Of a DNA stretch of 64,000 bases, positions 8,668 through 18,344 are shown one piece after another. A program made the translations under genes and the position numbers. The stretch is from assembly GCA_039990395.1 (NCBI GenBank), contig JBDXFZ010000146.1, positions 124,001 to 188,000 of the forward strand, in the 5' to 3' direction. The notes below the pieces were generated by a model, which was not told the origin of the DNA, did not search any database, and saw only the letters and a list, made by a program, of their open reading frames with translations. Source of the stretch: CALINF01 sp039990395. GTDB taxonomy: Bacteria; Pseudomonadota; Gammaproteobacteria; Pseudomonadales; Halieaceae. Position 1 is the first letter of the stretch. Every line of letters begins with the position of its first letter.

Positions 8668-10872
8668 ATGGGGATTTTCACCGAACTGAAACGCCGCAAC
8701 GTGTTCCGCGTAGGGGTGGCGTACATGGTACTGGCGTGGGTTGTAATCCAGGTCACGGATACCGTGGCGCCCGTACTCGGATTGCCAGAATGGACGCTAG
8801 CGCTTTTTACTTGGGTAGGTATAGCGGGATTCCCCTTTGCGCTCTTTTTTGCTTGGGCGTTCGAGCTGACGCCTGAGGGTATCAAGCGAGAGGGTGAGGT
8901 TGACCGAACACAGTCGATTACGGGCAATACAGGCCGCAAACTCGATTTAGCGGTAATAGCCCTGTTAGCAGTTGCGGTCGCTTTCCTTCTCGGTGACAAG
9001 TACATACTGAACGACACTGCAGAGGCTTCGTTGGCACCGACTGGCACAGGGGAGCCGTCGGCCGAAACAGTCGATAGTGAGCGTGCAGAAGAAGGCTACG
9101 GCTCAATCGGCGTGCTCCCTTTCGTCAATATGAGTAACGATCCTGATCAGGAATACTTTTCTGACGGGGTTGCCGAAGAACTGTTGAATGCGCTGGCCAA
9201 ACTTGAAGATCTTCAGGTTGCGGCGCGCACTTCATCCTTTGCCTTCAAGGGACAGAATCAGGACATCTCCGAGATAGGCCGAAAGCTCAATGTCGATACG
9301 GTGCTGGAAGGTTCTGTTCGCAAGGCCGGAACACGATTGCGTATCACTGCCCAGTTGATAGAAGTGGAAACAGGCTATCACCTCTGGTCCGAGGTGTATG
9401 ATCGAGAACTAACCGATGTATTCGCCATTCAGGATGAGCTGACGCGCGCAATTGTCACAGCGCTGAAGGTGCACTTGGCTGTTGATGAGGAAACCCCTGC
9501 AACCGCATCGATTGAGAACTGGGAAGCCTACGATGCGTATCTTAAAGGTCTGCACGCGATTCGGCAGCGAACCGACGACAGCATTGCATCGTCTCTTGCG
9601 CATTTTCAAGAGGCGATACGTTTAGAGCCCGACTTCGCTCCCGCGCTTGCTCGACAGGCGCAGGCTCTCCTACTTTCGCTCAGCTATGGTCAGAGTATCA
9701 CTCAGGAAGAGGCGGAGACGCGAGCACGTAAACTGATTGATCGGGCACTAGTGATTGACCCGGACTTAGCCGAGGCATTAACTGCTCGCGGTTACTTACT
9801 GTTGAGCGATGATAGATGCGAGGAGGCACTGGAGAATTTTAATCGAGCGATCGCCCAAAATCCGAGCTTGGTTGAGGCATTGCACTGGCGCGGATTGTGT
9901 CTGAAAAACTTAGGACGGATCGAGGAGGGGCTTGATTCGGCTAACCGCGCTCATCAACTGGACCCTGCGCATGCAGCCGCCTTTTCAAATCTGATGGATT
10001 TTCAAACCGGCTATGGGTTGCCAGTGAATCCTGATTTAGATGCTGTGCAGAAGTTCTATCCGGCAAGGTATTTTGCTTCTGAGGTAAACCGGTTGAGGGC
10101 TCAGGGAAAACTATCGGATGCCATAAAATTGCTGCAAGAATATGATCAGAAGAGCGCGGGTGAGCAAGACGACGGTAGCGGGTTCTTTTTTTCGAACTAT
10201 ATAATGGGTACCGGACTCAAGGCGAGAGAAAGAAATATTGACCTCCTGGCTCAGGCTCCCAATGTGGAAAAGGACTCGAGGCTCAATCTGACTACCTGGT
10301 CTCACATCATATTTGAAGAGTATCTAGAAGCCGAGCAACTTGTGCTCTCCAGAGGTGATGACCGGGTCCTTGGCGACTCATCTCCTCAATTGGCGCTTGC
10401 GGCTATTGACTACCTAGCAGGTGGCGAAGATAAGGCCAGAGAGATCCTGTTGTCACAAGGCATTGATACTATCCCAATTAGTACTTCCCTCAATACAGGG
10501 CCCTGGTTTTTGGTAAGCCTTTGGACAACTGTTTCGCTTGCTGATTTACTGCAGCGCGATGGGCGGGATGATGCGGCTGAGAAATTATTGGCTAAGGTTC
10601 GATCGAAAGTAGAGTTGCTAAAGCGCAATGGCGCTCGCAGCGGCTACCAGCTTGCTGAGGCTCGAATTAGTGTGCTCGAAGGAGATCACTCTGCCGCTAT
10701 TCTCTCACTGAAGGAATACAGTGAGCAGGGCGGACTCAAGTGGTACGAGCTGCAGGAGCCGGTTCTTCAGAGGCTAGCGGACAAGTCCGAATTTGTAGAA
10801 ATCAAGCGAGCGCTGGATCGAGAAATCGATCGCCAGCGCGGCGAGCTGGGGTGGGCGCCCGCCAAGTTTTGA
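8668..10872 (+). CDS. TolB/FlgO-like and TPR membrane protein, copy 1
   Basis: A 734-residue protein. The N-terminus MGIFTELKRRNVFRVGVAY leads into two closely spaced membrane segments (about 16-36 and 43-66), then a third (about 95-115). A TolB/FlgO-like domain follows (about 145-270, GSIGVLPFVNMSNDPDQEYF to the DRELTDVFAIQDE motif), then tetratricopeptide repeats to the end. Such proteins are common in marine gammaproteobacteria, often annotated as adenylate-cyclase-like TPR proteins, though no cyclase domain is present here. They are thought to be inner-membrane scaffolds, and their function is not established. Two paralogues occur in this window, at 18413 and 43636. Confidence 0.85.
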   Translation: MGIFTELKRRNVFRVGVAYMVLAWVVIQVTDTVAPVLGLPEWTLALFTWVGIAGFPFALFFAWAFELTPEGIKREGEVDRTQSITGNTGRKLDLAVIALLAVAVAFLLGDKYILNDTAEASLAPTGTGEPSAETVDSERAEEGYGSIGVLPFVNMSNDPDQEYFSDGVAEELLNALAKLEDLQVAARTSSFAFKGQNQDISEIGRKLNVDTVLEGSVRKAGTRLRITAQLIEVETGYHLWSEVYDRELTDVFAIQDELTRAIVTALKVHLAVDEETPATASIENWEAYDAYLKGLHAIRQRTDDSIASSLAHFQEAIRLEPDFAPALARQAQALLLSLSYGQSITQEEAETRARKLIDRALVIDPDLAEALTARGYLLLSDDRCEEALENFNRAIAQNPSLVEALHWRGLCLKNLGRIEEGLDSANRAHQLDPAHAAAFSNLMDFQTGYGLPVNPDLDAVQKFYPARYFASEVNRLRAQGKLSDAIKLLQEYDQKSAGEQDDGSGFFFSNYIMGTGLKARERNIDLLAQAPNVEKDSRLNLTTWSHIIFEEYLEAEQLVLSRGDDRVLGDSSPQLALAAIDYLAGGEDKAREILLSQGIDTIPISTSLNTGPWFLVSLWTTVSLADLLQRDGRDDAAEKLLAKVRSKVELLKRNGARSGYQLAEARISVLEGDHSAAILSLKEYSEQGGLKWYELQEPVLQRLADKSEFVEIKRALDREIDRQRGELGWAPAKF

Positions 10873-10929
10873 GCCTGCTTGAGGGTTAGCCATTTAGGAC
10901 GGGCTTTAGTCTAATTCACGAATTCTGCC

Positions 10930-12084
10930 TTATGTTCCCTGTTTATCGCGAACTTCCAACAACTTGAGCCAGTCTATGATCTGATTAACGGCAAGCGAGG
11001 TATTTCCAACCTGGCAGTGTTGTGCCGCACTATCCTCACCCGTCATCATAACGCTTGTCACCGACCTTGCTCCTGTCATCGCTTCAGCCTGAACGTAGAG
11101 CTGATTCGTCGGCACTAGGTGATCTTCGGAACCCATAATGAGCAATACATCTTGGTCAATCAGGTGAGCAGAATCCCGCAAGTTGAGTGTTCTTACCCAC
11201 TGCAGGAACTCGGAGGGTGATTTTTTGCCACTTACGTGCATGCCATGACTGACCGCCCAGTCGAGTATTCCTTCTTGCTTGCGAGCTTTGTTGATAAGAC
11301 CATCGACGATACCAGACAAATTCATGTCTAACAGCTTTCTCAAGAGTTTGAACTTGGTATCTCCTAGACGTTGGCGATATACCTCGAAAAAATCGAACAT
11401 AGCGCCCCACGCGACCACGCGCTTTATACGTCGTTCAAAAGCTGCTGCACGAGGGGCTAGGTAACCACCAAGCGACATACCTATCAAGGTACAGCTTTCG
11501 ATTCCATAGTGATCAAGAATTGCCCTCACTGGTTCTTCCCAGTTGAATGGCATGTGTAAATTTGAAGTACGTAAGGCCGCACCTTGCCCCGGCCCCTCAA
11601 AAGCAATAACTGTGTAACCAGCAGCAACAAAGGGCTCAAGCAGTGGATACATTTCTTCAACTAAACCATCGAAACCGCTGTGAATGAGCAAAACATCTCG
11701 CTCTTCATCTATTGCCGGGATCCGAATCGCAGGCAGAGTGCCCGATTGGTATGGCACAAAGTCTCTCGCAGCGGCCATATCTGGCAGAGCACGATTCATA
11801 AGTTCGATTGAGCGTTGGTAAATTTCAGCCTTACCGGTGTCACCTAGTTTCATGTAGAACTCGGCACCCTGGAAATAGCGTGCGGCTTCCAACAGCCGGC
11901 CTTGTCCTTCCGCTTGCTCTCCTGCCGCTCGCATCTCTGCTATCCAGTCGTCCAGCGAGGAAATTCGAGCAGACAACGTCTTTAGTTCTTCAGGAGGAAT
12001 CGTTCGCGCTAGACGATTAAGGGTGAAGTTGAGCCCCGGGTTTTCGTGTAAGTCGTAGTAGCCTACGCTGCCAAGTTTATTCAT
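10930..12084 (-). CDS. Alpha/beta hydrolase with N-terminal helical domain
   Basis: A 384-residue hydrolase of the type with an extra N-terminal helical region (about residues 1-115), as in 2,6-dihydroxypseudooxynicotine hydrolase and FrsA/DUF1100-like proteins. The hydrolase core shows LLIHSGFDG, the nucleophile elbow GMSLGG with Ser204, the acid in MGSEDHLVP, and His in SAAQHCQVG. The ATG at 12084 follows GGAG by nine bases; the two upstream in-frame ATGs overlap that binding site. It is the last gene downstream of the uronate operon, 129 bp after the isomerase homologue, and may be a separate unit. The substrate is unknown. Confidence 0.8.
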   Translation of the reverse strand: MNKLGSVGYYDLHENPGLNFTLNRLARTIPPEELKTLSARISSLDDWIAEMRAAGEQAEGQGRLLEAARYFQGAEFYMKLGDTGKAEIYQRSIELMNRALPDMAAARDFVPYQSGTLPAIRIPAIDEERDVLLIHSGFDGLVEEMYPLLEPFVAAGYTVIAFEGPGQGAALRTSNLHMPFNWEEPVRAILDHYGIESCTLIGMSLGGYLAPRAAAFERRIKRVVAWGAMFDFFEVYRQRLGDTKFKLLRKLLDMNLSGIVDGLINKARKQEGILDWAVSHGMHVSGKKSPSEFLQWVRTLNLRDSAHLIDQDVLLIMGSEDHLVPTNQLYVQAEAMTGARSVTSVMMTGEDSAAQHCQVGNTSLAVNQIIDWLKLLEVRDKQGT

Positions 12085-12228
12085 TGTGATCATCTCCAAT
12101 CAGAATACGGGCAATCTTGTATTTTCACCGGCTGACGAAAAACTGATAGCCAGTACGAATTCTCTAGCTTCTTTTTACCTGTTCTCGTCCATGTCGATCC
12201 TAACCGACCCCGAGAAGCCTCGTAATGG

Positions 12229-13305
12229 CTAGCTATTGCCGGGGTAACACTCCAGAACTGTCATGCCCGTAGTCGACTCATACTGAAACTCGTTGACTCC
12301 CGCAGGGCAGAAAAAACGATCCCAAAGGTCTAGATGGCTTACCTCGTTGTCGATGCGCACAGTGCCGGATCCACTGATGACAATGCCATAGAAAAACGGC
12401 GTCTCGCTGCGTGTCATACAATCACTAATCGAAGCTCGTTTAACGGTAAAGCAGGATGTATGTTTCGCACCAATCAATAATTCGAGTTTATTGCCGCGCT
12501 CGTCTCTGCTCAGTACGTCGGGCACGCATCGAAACTCCCGATCGATTTCTTCCGGGGAAACTGGATCAAAATTGAAGACATCCAATGCGGTCTCGATATC
12601 CTCGCCCATAAATCTGGCTTCTTCAGGAATTACATAACCGCAGCGTTCGAACTCAAACCTCACGGCCAGGTCAGAGGGCTCCATGATTTCCAGCATTAGA
12701 ATGCCTTCGCCCAAAGCGTGCGGTCGACCGCCAGGGAGCAGAAAAACATCACCGGGGTTGACGGGAATACGATCGAAACATTGTTCTATCGAATCGATGT
12801 CCTGGTTTTCAATCCATCCTTTGAGCGCTTCTCGACTGGGCGATCTTTGAAATCCCGCGTAAATGTATGGCTCGCTTACGTCTTCGCGAATCTCCAGAAT
12901 GACATAGGCTTCGGTCTTGCCTCGAGGTTGACCGAGCCTCTCTTGTGCAAAGGAGCGCGTGGGGTGAACTTGGAAGTGCAAACGCGTCGCGCTATCAAGA
13001 TACTTCACCAGAGGAATGTCGTTCATCGAGCGTACTTGGTCGCCGTCATCGCCTAGAAAATACTGCTGTTGTTTCTCTAACAGCTCGCGAAACGGAACTA
13101 GCTGACCGTCCTCGGTTGTTACCATAGCTAGTCCTTCGGACACCTCCTCTCGACCAACATTACGAGCCTGGACCGTGGAGCCTATCCAGTCCTCGGGAAA
13201 GCTCGAATCTTGCGGATTCTCCTTACCCTCGATTATATCGAGTTGCTTGCCGCCTCTATAGGTTCTCCAAACACGGTTGGATGAAAACTTAATAATTTGA
13301 CTCAT
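12229..13305 (-). CDS. manA-like: Class I mannose-6-phosphate isomerase homologue
   Basis: A 358-residue cupin-type phosphomannose isomerase. The zinc ligands of type I enzymes are present: Gln112 and His114 in HFQVHPTR, Glu132 in GKTEAY, and His196 in GGRPHALGEG. Known family members interconvert mannose-6-phosphate and fructose-6-phosphate. It lies 15 bp after the Nramp-like permease gene in the same operon as uxuB and uxuA. A hexuronate pathway does not need this step, so it may act on a related sugar or uronate, or let mannose enter. That is inference from context. Confidence 0.82.
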   Translation of the reverse strand: MSQIIKFSSNRVWRTYRGGKQLDIIEGKENPQDSSFPEDWIGSTVQARNVGREEVSEGLAMVTTEDGQLVPFRELLEKQQQYFLGDDGDQVRSMNDIPLVKYLDSATRLHFQVHPTRSFAQERLGQPRGKTEAYVILEIREDVSEPYIYAGFQRSPSREALKGWIENQDIDSIEQCFDRIPVNPGDVFLLPGGRPHALGEGILMLEIMEPSDLAVRFEFERCGYVIPEEARFMGEDIETALDVFNFDPVSPEEIDREFRCVPDVLSRDERGNKLELLIGAKHTSCFTVKRASISDCMTRSETPFFYGIVISGSGTVRIDNEVSHLDLWDRFFCPAGVNEFQYESTTGMTVLECYPGNS

Positions 13306-13320
13306 GCCTGTGATTCCACT

Positions 13321-14562
13321 TTATAGAGCTTTCAATGTGGCTACGATGCCTGTGTAGCTCATGTAACTCATGATTAGTGAAAAAAGAAAGATAAGCATCA
13401 GGCTGAGGTTGGTCATTCTTGAAAACTTATGCGCCTTCATCAGCGACGCCTTATTGCCGATATAAAAGATACTGGCGACAGTGGCCGGTAGAACCAGTGC
13501 ACCAAACGCCTGTGAGAGGACCATAACGGCAATCGGCTTGGCATTAAAAATGGGCACGATTAACCCCAGTGACGATATGGCCAGGGCAATTAGGCGATAG
13601 CTGGGGGCCTTTAGGTTGGGTTTTCGTTGATAGTAGTCATCTAGCAGCCAGGGTAGTAAGGCCACATTGGGAAATTGTGAAGAGATTCCGGCAGCGATAA
13701 GCCCAACGGTGAATATTGTTACAGCCGCAGCCCCTGCCATGGGCTCTAACAGGTTAATCATTTGGGTGACGTTTTCCAACGTCACACCTTTCACATAGAG
13801 CGAACCTGCCGCGGCAGCCATGATCGAGGCGCTAACGATAAACATCAAAAAGGCTGAGAAAAGTGCATCTCTATTCTGAGCTTTCAGGTCGGCCATGGTC
13901 CAGCCAGCTTCCCTCACGAGTGTGGTTCGCAATATGAAAAGTCCTGAGAATACAGTGGTGCCAACCATGGAGGCGATTATCAGGAACGAGTTTTTACCCG
14001 GGACTGTATCGGGCACTTTGGGAACCATGCCGTTTAGTATCTCTATAGCAGGTGGCATGAGAATGATGAAATTTATCAAAAAGCACAGGGCCATAATGGC
14101 GACAAATATGGCTAATACTTTCTCGAACACTTCAGTGCGTCCAATCAGAAAAATGACATACACGAAAGTGATAAAAAAGAGTGCGAAATACAATGGTGAT
14201 ATACCACCATCGATATAAGTTTTGGACCACTCATGGCTGACATCCGCAATAATGCCCATAACACCAATAACGCTGCCGCAGACTTGCGTTGTTAGAGTTA
14301 CGATAAAGAACATGCCTACGGCGGGGTGAATATGATTTCTGAAAGATTGTAGCGCCGTCTGACCTGTTACCAGCGTGTATTTTCCAAACAAATTGATTAG
14401 AAAATAAGTGATAGAGCAGGATATAAAGATAGTCCATAGCAAGGACATGCCGTAATCGGCGCCGGCTTTCGCCATCGCTGTGACGCTGCCAGTACCAACT
14501 GTAAACCCAAAAAGAAATATCCCCGGAAGAAGCGACTTAACAAGGGTCTTCAATTTTTCCAT
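13321..14562 (-). CDS. Nramp-family transporter lacking the metal-binding motifs
   Basis: A 413-residue inner-membrane protein with about eleven hydrophobic helices and an Nramp-like (LeuT-fold) pattern. The canonical TM1 metal motif DPGN is replaced by GTGSVTAMAKAGADYG (residues 23-38). In the TM6 region, where metal transporters have MPHN, this protein has MVGTTVFSG. It is therefore unlikely to carry manganese or iron. It sits between the uxuA and isomerase genes, so a uronate or other organic solute is a reasonable candidate substrate; this is inference. The ATG at 14562 follows GGTGAT; a GTG five codons upstream is the alternative. Confidence 0.75.
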   Translation of the reverse strand: MEKLKTLVKSLLPGIFLFGFTVGTGSVTAMAKAGADYGMSLLWTIFISCSITYFLINLFGKYTLVTGQTALQSFRNHIHPAVGMFFIVTLTTQVCGSVIGVMGIIADVSHEWSKTYIDGGISPLYFALFFITFVYVIFLIGRTEVFEKVLAIFVAIMALCFLINFIILMPPAIEILNGMVPKVPDTVPGKNSFLIIASMVGTTVFSGLFILRTTLVREAGWTMADLKAQNRDALFSAFLMFIVSASIMAAAAGSLYVKGVTLENVTQMINLLEPMAGAAAVTIFTVGLIAAGISSQFPNVALLPWLLDDYYQRKPNLKAPSYRLIALAISSLGLIVPIFNAKPIAVMVLSQAFGALVLPATVASIFYIGNKASLMKAHKFSRMTNLSLMLIFLFSLIMSYMSYTGIVATLKAL

Positions 14563-14635
14563 TCTAGTTATCACCACAAATGAGAGGGGTTGAAAATTGG
14601 ATGCTGGTCTCGCTCAAGCGGGAGTGCCTCTGGCA

Positions 14636-15835
14636 TCACGGTATTGCAGTCAGAGCTCTGATTACGCCACGTACTTCAGCCAGCCCCTTGAGGCGCCCGA
14701 TACCTGAGTAGCCCGGATTTACGTCTTTATCCATATCGTCCATCATTTGATGCCCGTGATCAGGGCGAATATAGATTTGTGACTGCTCAGGTTCGGCTTG
14801 TTTGCGCCGGGATTCCTCGTGCAATAGTTCCTTGAGCACCTGAACCATATCGATATCGCTGTCCAGATGGCTGGCCTCATAGAATGAACGCTGCTCGTTA
14901 GGATCTCTGCTAACCCCGCGCAAATGGGAGAAATGAATGCGTGGTCCGAATTGCCTCGCCATAGCCGGCAGGTCGTTGTCCGGGCGGCTGCTGTAAGTGC
15001 CCACGCACAAGGTGATGCCATTGGATGGGCTGGGCTGTGCATCAAATAAGAGTTCAAGGTCCTGCGCCGTACAAATGATTCGCGGCAAACCTAGCATATC
15101 GCGTGGAGGGTCGTCGGGGTGTATCGCTAGCTTCACACCTAACTCTTCGGCGCGGGGCAATACCCGCGACAAGAAGGAAAACAAATTGTTGCGAAGCGTG
15201 TCGCTACTCACATGCTTATAATTGGCAAGCATGGTTCGGAAATCATCCAGGCCATAGGCCTCTGTCATCTTACCTGGCAGACCCGCAATGATATTGTTGG
15301 TAAGTTGAGTTTGCTCCGCTTCTGACATGGCGGCAAAAACTTGTTTCGCCTCTTCTACTTCTGCCGCAGAGTAGTCCGATTCTGCATTTTCTCGCCGGAG
15401 AATGCAGAGATCGAATGCGGCAAATTTCTTTTGATCAAAACGCAGCGCATAGGCCCCGCTGGGAAGCTTGTACTTTAGATCAGTGCGAGTCCAGTCAATT
15501 ACCGGCATGAAGTTGTAGCATATTGTTTTGATCCCGCACTGGGCCAAGTTTTCCATCGACGCGATCCAGTTGTCTATGTACTTTTGATGGTGGCCCCGTG
15601 CAAGCTTGACGTCCTCATGAACCGGTATACTTTCGACCACGCTCCATTGCAGCGGCGCTAAGCCGGGCTCGCAGTCTTGTATGAGAGATTGATGTTCTCG
15701 AATAGCCTCCACGGGCCAGATTTCGCCAGCAGGAATGGCGTGCAGGGCACTGACCACATCCGTCGCGCCGGTTTGTCTAATGTCATCGATGGTCACGGGG
15801 TCGCTGGGGCCAAACCATCTCCAGGATTCACGCAC
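14636..15835 (-). CDS. uxuA: Mannonate dehydratase
   Basis: A 399-residue UxuA. The N-terminus MRESWRWFGPSDPVTIDDIR and the C-terminal metal-site motif RPDHGHQMMDD are diagnostic. AIHPDDPP and HFSHLRG, further metal and substrate positions, are also present. It dehydrates D-mannonate to 2-keto-3-deoxy-D-gluconate in hexuronate catabolism, in the cytoplasm. The GTG start has GGAGAA seven bases before it and overlaps the end of uxuB by 8 bp, so the two are translationally coupled. No KDG kinase or aldolase gene is in the window; they must lie elsewhere. Confidence 0.95.
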   Translation of the reverse strand: MRESWRWFGPSDPVTIDDIRQTGATDVVSALHAIPAGEIWPVEAIREHQSLIQDCEPGLAPLQWSVVESIPVHEDVKLARGHHQKYIDNWIASMENLAQCGIKTICYNFMPVIDWTRTDLKYKLPSGAYALRFDQKKFAAFDLCILRRENAESDYSAAEVEEAKQVFAAMSEAEQTQLTNNIIAGLPGKMTEAYGLDDFRTMLANYKHVSSDTLRNNLFSFLSRVLPRAEELGVKLAIHPDDPPRDMLGLPRIICTAQDLELLFDAQPSPSNGITLCVGTYSSRPDNDLPAMARQFGPRIHFSHLRGVSRDPNEQRSFYEASHLDSDIDMVQVLKELLHEESRRKQAEPEQSQIYIRPDHGHQMMDDMDKDVNPGYSGIGRLKGLAEVRGVIRALTAIP

Positions 15836-17342
15836 GGTTGTTTCTCCGAATTAATTGCATACAAAAAAACTCCAGGGCTTGTTCGACGCCGTTCTCCTCG
15901 ATGTCCCGATGAGCTTGAAACACGGCAGTCATAAAAGGCTGATCCGCGAAGAATTCAAACTTGTGCGCTCCCGCTAATGCCAGAAATTCCTGAGCATCAG
16001 ATGGATTGCCAGGTGGGTTGAAGCGGGCAAAGTCATCGCGTAACGGATCGTTGAGATCATCGTTTTGCAGAGCCTTGCGAATAAAGCTCACCCAGGCCGC
16101 CAGTGCAAACACCATATAGCGGGTATCTTTGCCCAAGCGAAGGGCCTCGTCTATGGTTGGGAACCAGCGCTGCTGAATTTTTTGCGAGCTGTCGGTACCA
16201 ACCTGCAATACCGCATAAGGTAGATTGCCATTGCAAAAGCGCTGTAGCACTTGATCAATATAGGCTTCGCAATTGATGTTGTCGGGCGCGGGCGTTACCG
16301 GCAATACGTTGAGCTTGAGCGCCTGCTCCGTGAAGCGGGCAATGTCCGCTCGTTGCAGCACCTCGTGGATAAAGCGATCGCCTACCAGGTAGCCCAGAGC
16401 CGCCAGCATAGAATGAGCTGCATTGAGAAACCGCAACTTGACTCGCTCAAAGGGGGCGATGTTGTTGACAAACAGCGCGCCTACCAGATCAAAGGGGGGG
16501 CGCTCTCCTGCAAAATTGTCTTCAATGACCCATTGCGAGAAGGGTTCTGCGGCTACCGGAGCGGCGTCATATACTGCCAAGTGTTTGGCGACCTGTTCCT
16601 TGAGACGTTCATCGGTTGCCGGCGTTACCCGGTCGACCATCGAAGAGGAGAAGGCCACGTGTTTGTCCACCCAGGTCAATGTCTTCGGACTGTGCCGTTG
16701 CAGAAGCATTTGGACACCGCTTTGCAAGTGCTCTCCGCCAGCCTGGATATTGTCGCAACAAAGTACGGTTAGTGGGTCGCCCTGTCGTGAACAGCGCTGA
16801 ATTAGAGCGGCTGCAAGATAGCCATAGGTTGTTTTGGGTTCATCAAGTGACTCCCTGTCCTGGCTGATGTCAGAATGTTCGAGATCAATCTCACCGTTGC
16901 GTAGGCAGTAACCCTTTTCGGTGATGGTGGTAGTGACCAAGCGGGTCTGATTACGGGCTACCGCATTGATAACAGCCGCAGGTGCCTCAAGGGCCACCAG
17001 TAAGTCCTGAATAGCGCCAATAACGCGATAGCTTGCTGTTTCGCACAGTGTTGTTTGGGTGTACAAAAAATCCTGGGGGGCAAGCTTGTCCCGCACAGTT
17101 GGGGAGCGCAAGGAGATACCTATAATGCCCCATTCTGTTTTACCCAGATTCAACAACGAATCGCAGTAGGTCGCCTGATGCGCTCTATGGAAATTGCCGA
17201 CACCGAAGTGCACGACAGATGAGGTGACTGAAGCCCGCGCGTAATGGGGTACTTCAATGTCGGGTTTGAGCTCGGGTAGGTTGTCTGTACTCAGTCGTGC
17301 CATGCTTCCCTGTAAGCCGGTTTCTAAACTCTGGTGATTCAT
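15828..17342 (-). CDS. uxuB: D-mannonate oxidoreductase (fructuronate reductase)
   Basis: A 504-residue member of the mannitol dehydrogenase family. The nucleotide-binding segment VVHFGVGNFHRAHQATY lies near residues 43-59, and the catalytic-region motif VKLRFLNAAHSMLAALGYL near 310-330. It reduces D-fructuronate to D-mannonate with NADH. Overlap with uxuA and shared direction support the uronate assignment over mannitol or arabinitol. The ATG at 17342 lacks a clear binding site; an in-frame ATG 13 codons later, after AGGGAA, is an alternative start. It is the first gene of the operon. No uxaC-type isomerase is present locally. Confidence 0.9.
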   Translation of the reverse strand: MNHQSLETGLQGSMARLSTDNLPELKPDIEVPHYARASVTSSVVHFGVGNFHRAHQATYCDSLLNLGKTEWGIIGISLRSPTVRDKLAPQDFLYTQTTLCETASYRVIGAIQDLLVALEAPAAVINAVARNQTRLVTTTITEKGYCLRNGEIDLEHSDISQDRESLDEPKTTYGYLAAALIQRCSRQGDPLTVLCCDNIQAGGEHLQSGVQMLLQRHSPKTLTWVDKHVAFSSSMVDRVTPATDERLKEQVAKHLAVYDAAPVAAEPFSQWVIEDNFAGERPPFDLVGALFVNNIAPFERVKLRFLNAAHSMLAALGYLVGDRFIHEVLQRADIARFTEQALKLNVLPVTPAPDNINCEAYIDQVLQRFCNGNLPYAVLQVGTDSSQKIQQRWFPTIDEALRLGKDTRYMVFALAAWVSFIRKALQNDDLNDPLRDDFARFNPPGNPSDAQEFLALAGAHKFEFFADQPFMTAVFQAHRDIEENGVEQALEFFCMQLIRRNNRA

Positions 17343-17650
17343 GGGCTAAGATACATCTAGCGATAGCGCTTAGTGGCTGTGTACCTAGAGTATACGACAG
17401 ATAAAAGGCCGGTCGTGAGTAGATCTCCTCATGGATGCGAGCCACGTGGCCTGAAAAGGCCGCGAACAGCTGTTCCATCTTCCTGAAATGCCACCGGCGT
17501 CAGTTATCGAAAAATTCAGGCCCTTTCAGTGCTGAACTGTAGAACGCAGAGAGCTTAGCCAGGCATTTTCGGTGGCTTTCCGGCTGGTTGAGCGGTGAAC
17601 TTTTGCGCGGCTGTTTTCGTTTCAGGTCGAGGCTTAGGATGTGGTTGTTA
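17343..17650. other. Intergenic region upstream of uxuB
   Basis: Promoter region of the uronate operon and downstream region of the gene at 17651. I see no convincing gene, and no classical GntR-type or UxuR-like operator that I would defend. Confidence 0.4.
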
Positions 17651-18220
17651 CTATTGCGAAAAGGAGTGCGCGCCCGGCTCGCACGCCTCGACCGGGTCTG
17701 CGCCTCCGAAGCGCTTATACGACGTAACCCAGCATTCATCGAATACCGAGCAGTAGCAGGCTTCGAAATCGAGGCGATCGAACTGGCTGACAACCTCCTC
17801 AGCGAGTTCGCGGTCTCGCAGGCCGAACATGGTTATCACCCGCTCGGCGGGCAGCGTTCGCCCGTTTATCGTGGACTGCCAGTACACGACCTCGGCATCG
17901 CTATCCAGCAACACACCGATCGCCTGAGCCCAGCTCTTCTGTGGCTTACCATCCACCGTCACACGAAAATCACGGACGGTTGCGGGTCCGATACCCACGT
18001 TCTCAGCATGAATTTCCAGCCGCCACTCCGCCTCGGGCTTATCTTCGTCGATGAAATGGGAGCGACTGATTTCGAGCAGCGGTAGAACCGAAGAGCGCTG
18101 CTCCGCGCGCATTATGCTCGCCTCGTAGAGTGATACCACGAGCGCACAGACGCCAATGAATACGGCAGATACGCCGACGAGCATCTCTGGCTCGATCCTG
18201 CGACGTGGTTTGTCACTCAT
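17651..18220 (-). CDS. One-TM protein of unknown function
   Basis: A 189-residue protein with a short basic N-terminus (MSDKPRRRIEPE), one membrane helix at about residues 13-33 (VGVSAVFIGVCALVVSLYEA), and a soluble domain. The soluble part reads as alternating strands (LEIHAENVGIGPATVRDFRV) with an immunoglobulin-like feel. Similar small TM-plus-beta proteins are common in proteobacteria, but I know no function. The ATG has GAGGCGG upstream. It stands alone between the uronate operon and the TPR gene. Confidence 0.7.
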   Translation of the reverse strand: MSDKPRRRIEPEMLVGVSAVFIGVCALVVSLYEASIMRAEQRSSVLPLLEISRSHFIDEDKPEAEWRLEIHAENVGIGPATVRDFRVTVDGKPQKSWAQAIGVLLDSDAEVVYWQSTINGRTLPAERVITMFGLRDRELAEEVVSQFDRLDFEACYCSVFDECWVTSYKRFGGADPVEACEPGAHSFSQ

Positions 18221-18344
18221 GGTCCGCCTCTTTCCTGTCTGTCAGCAGCTTACGTCGGATGAAATCCACGACAGCTTCGTTTCGCGGTATATGCAATATA
18301 AATAGGGTATTGAAAAGAAGTCCATTTGTACCGCTCTCGGATCA

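Noticed and set aside
8668..10872. Annotating the TPR proteins as adenylate cyclases
   Set aside because: No cyclase catalytic domain is present; the soluble part is a TolB/FlgO-like domain plus TPR repeats.
13321..14562. Calling the Nramp homologue a manganese transporter (MntH)
   Set aside because: The DPGN and MPHN metal-binding motifs are both missing and the operon context is uronate catabolism.
16494..16500. G7 tract in uxuB as a phase-variable site
   Set aside because: Short, inside a housekeeping catabolic gene, with no reason to expect switching.
17588..18085. A 165-codon plus-strand frame
   Set aside because: Lies antisense to the one-TM protein at 17651, which has a TM helix, a good SD and sensible composition. 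The plus frame is Arg/Leu-rich and lacks domain features.
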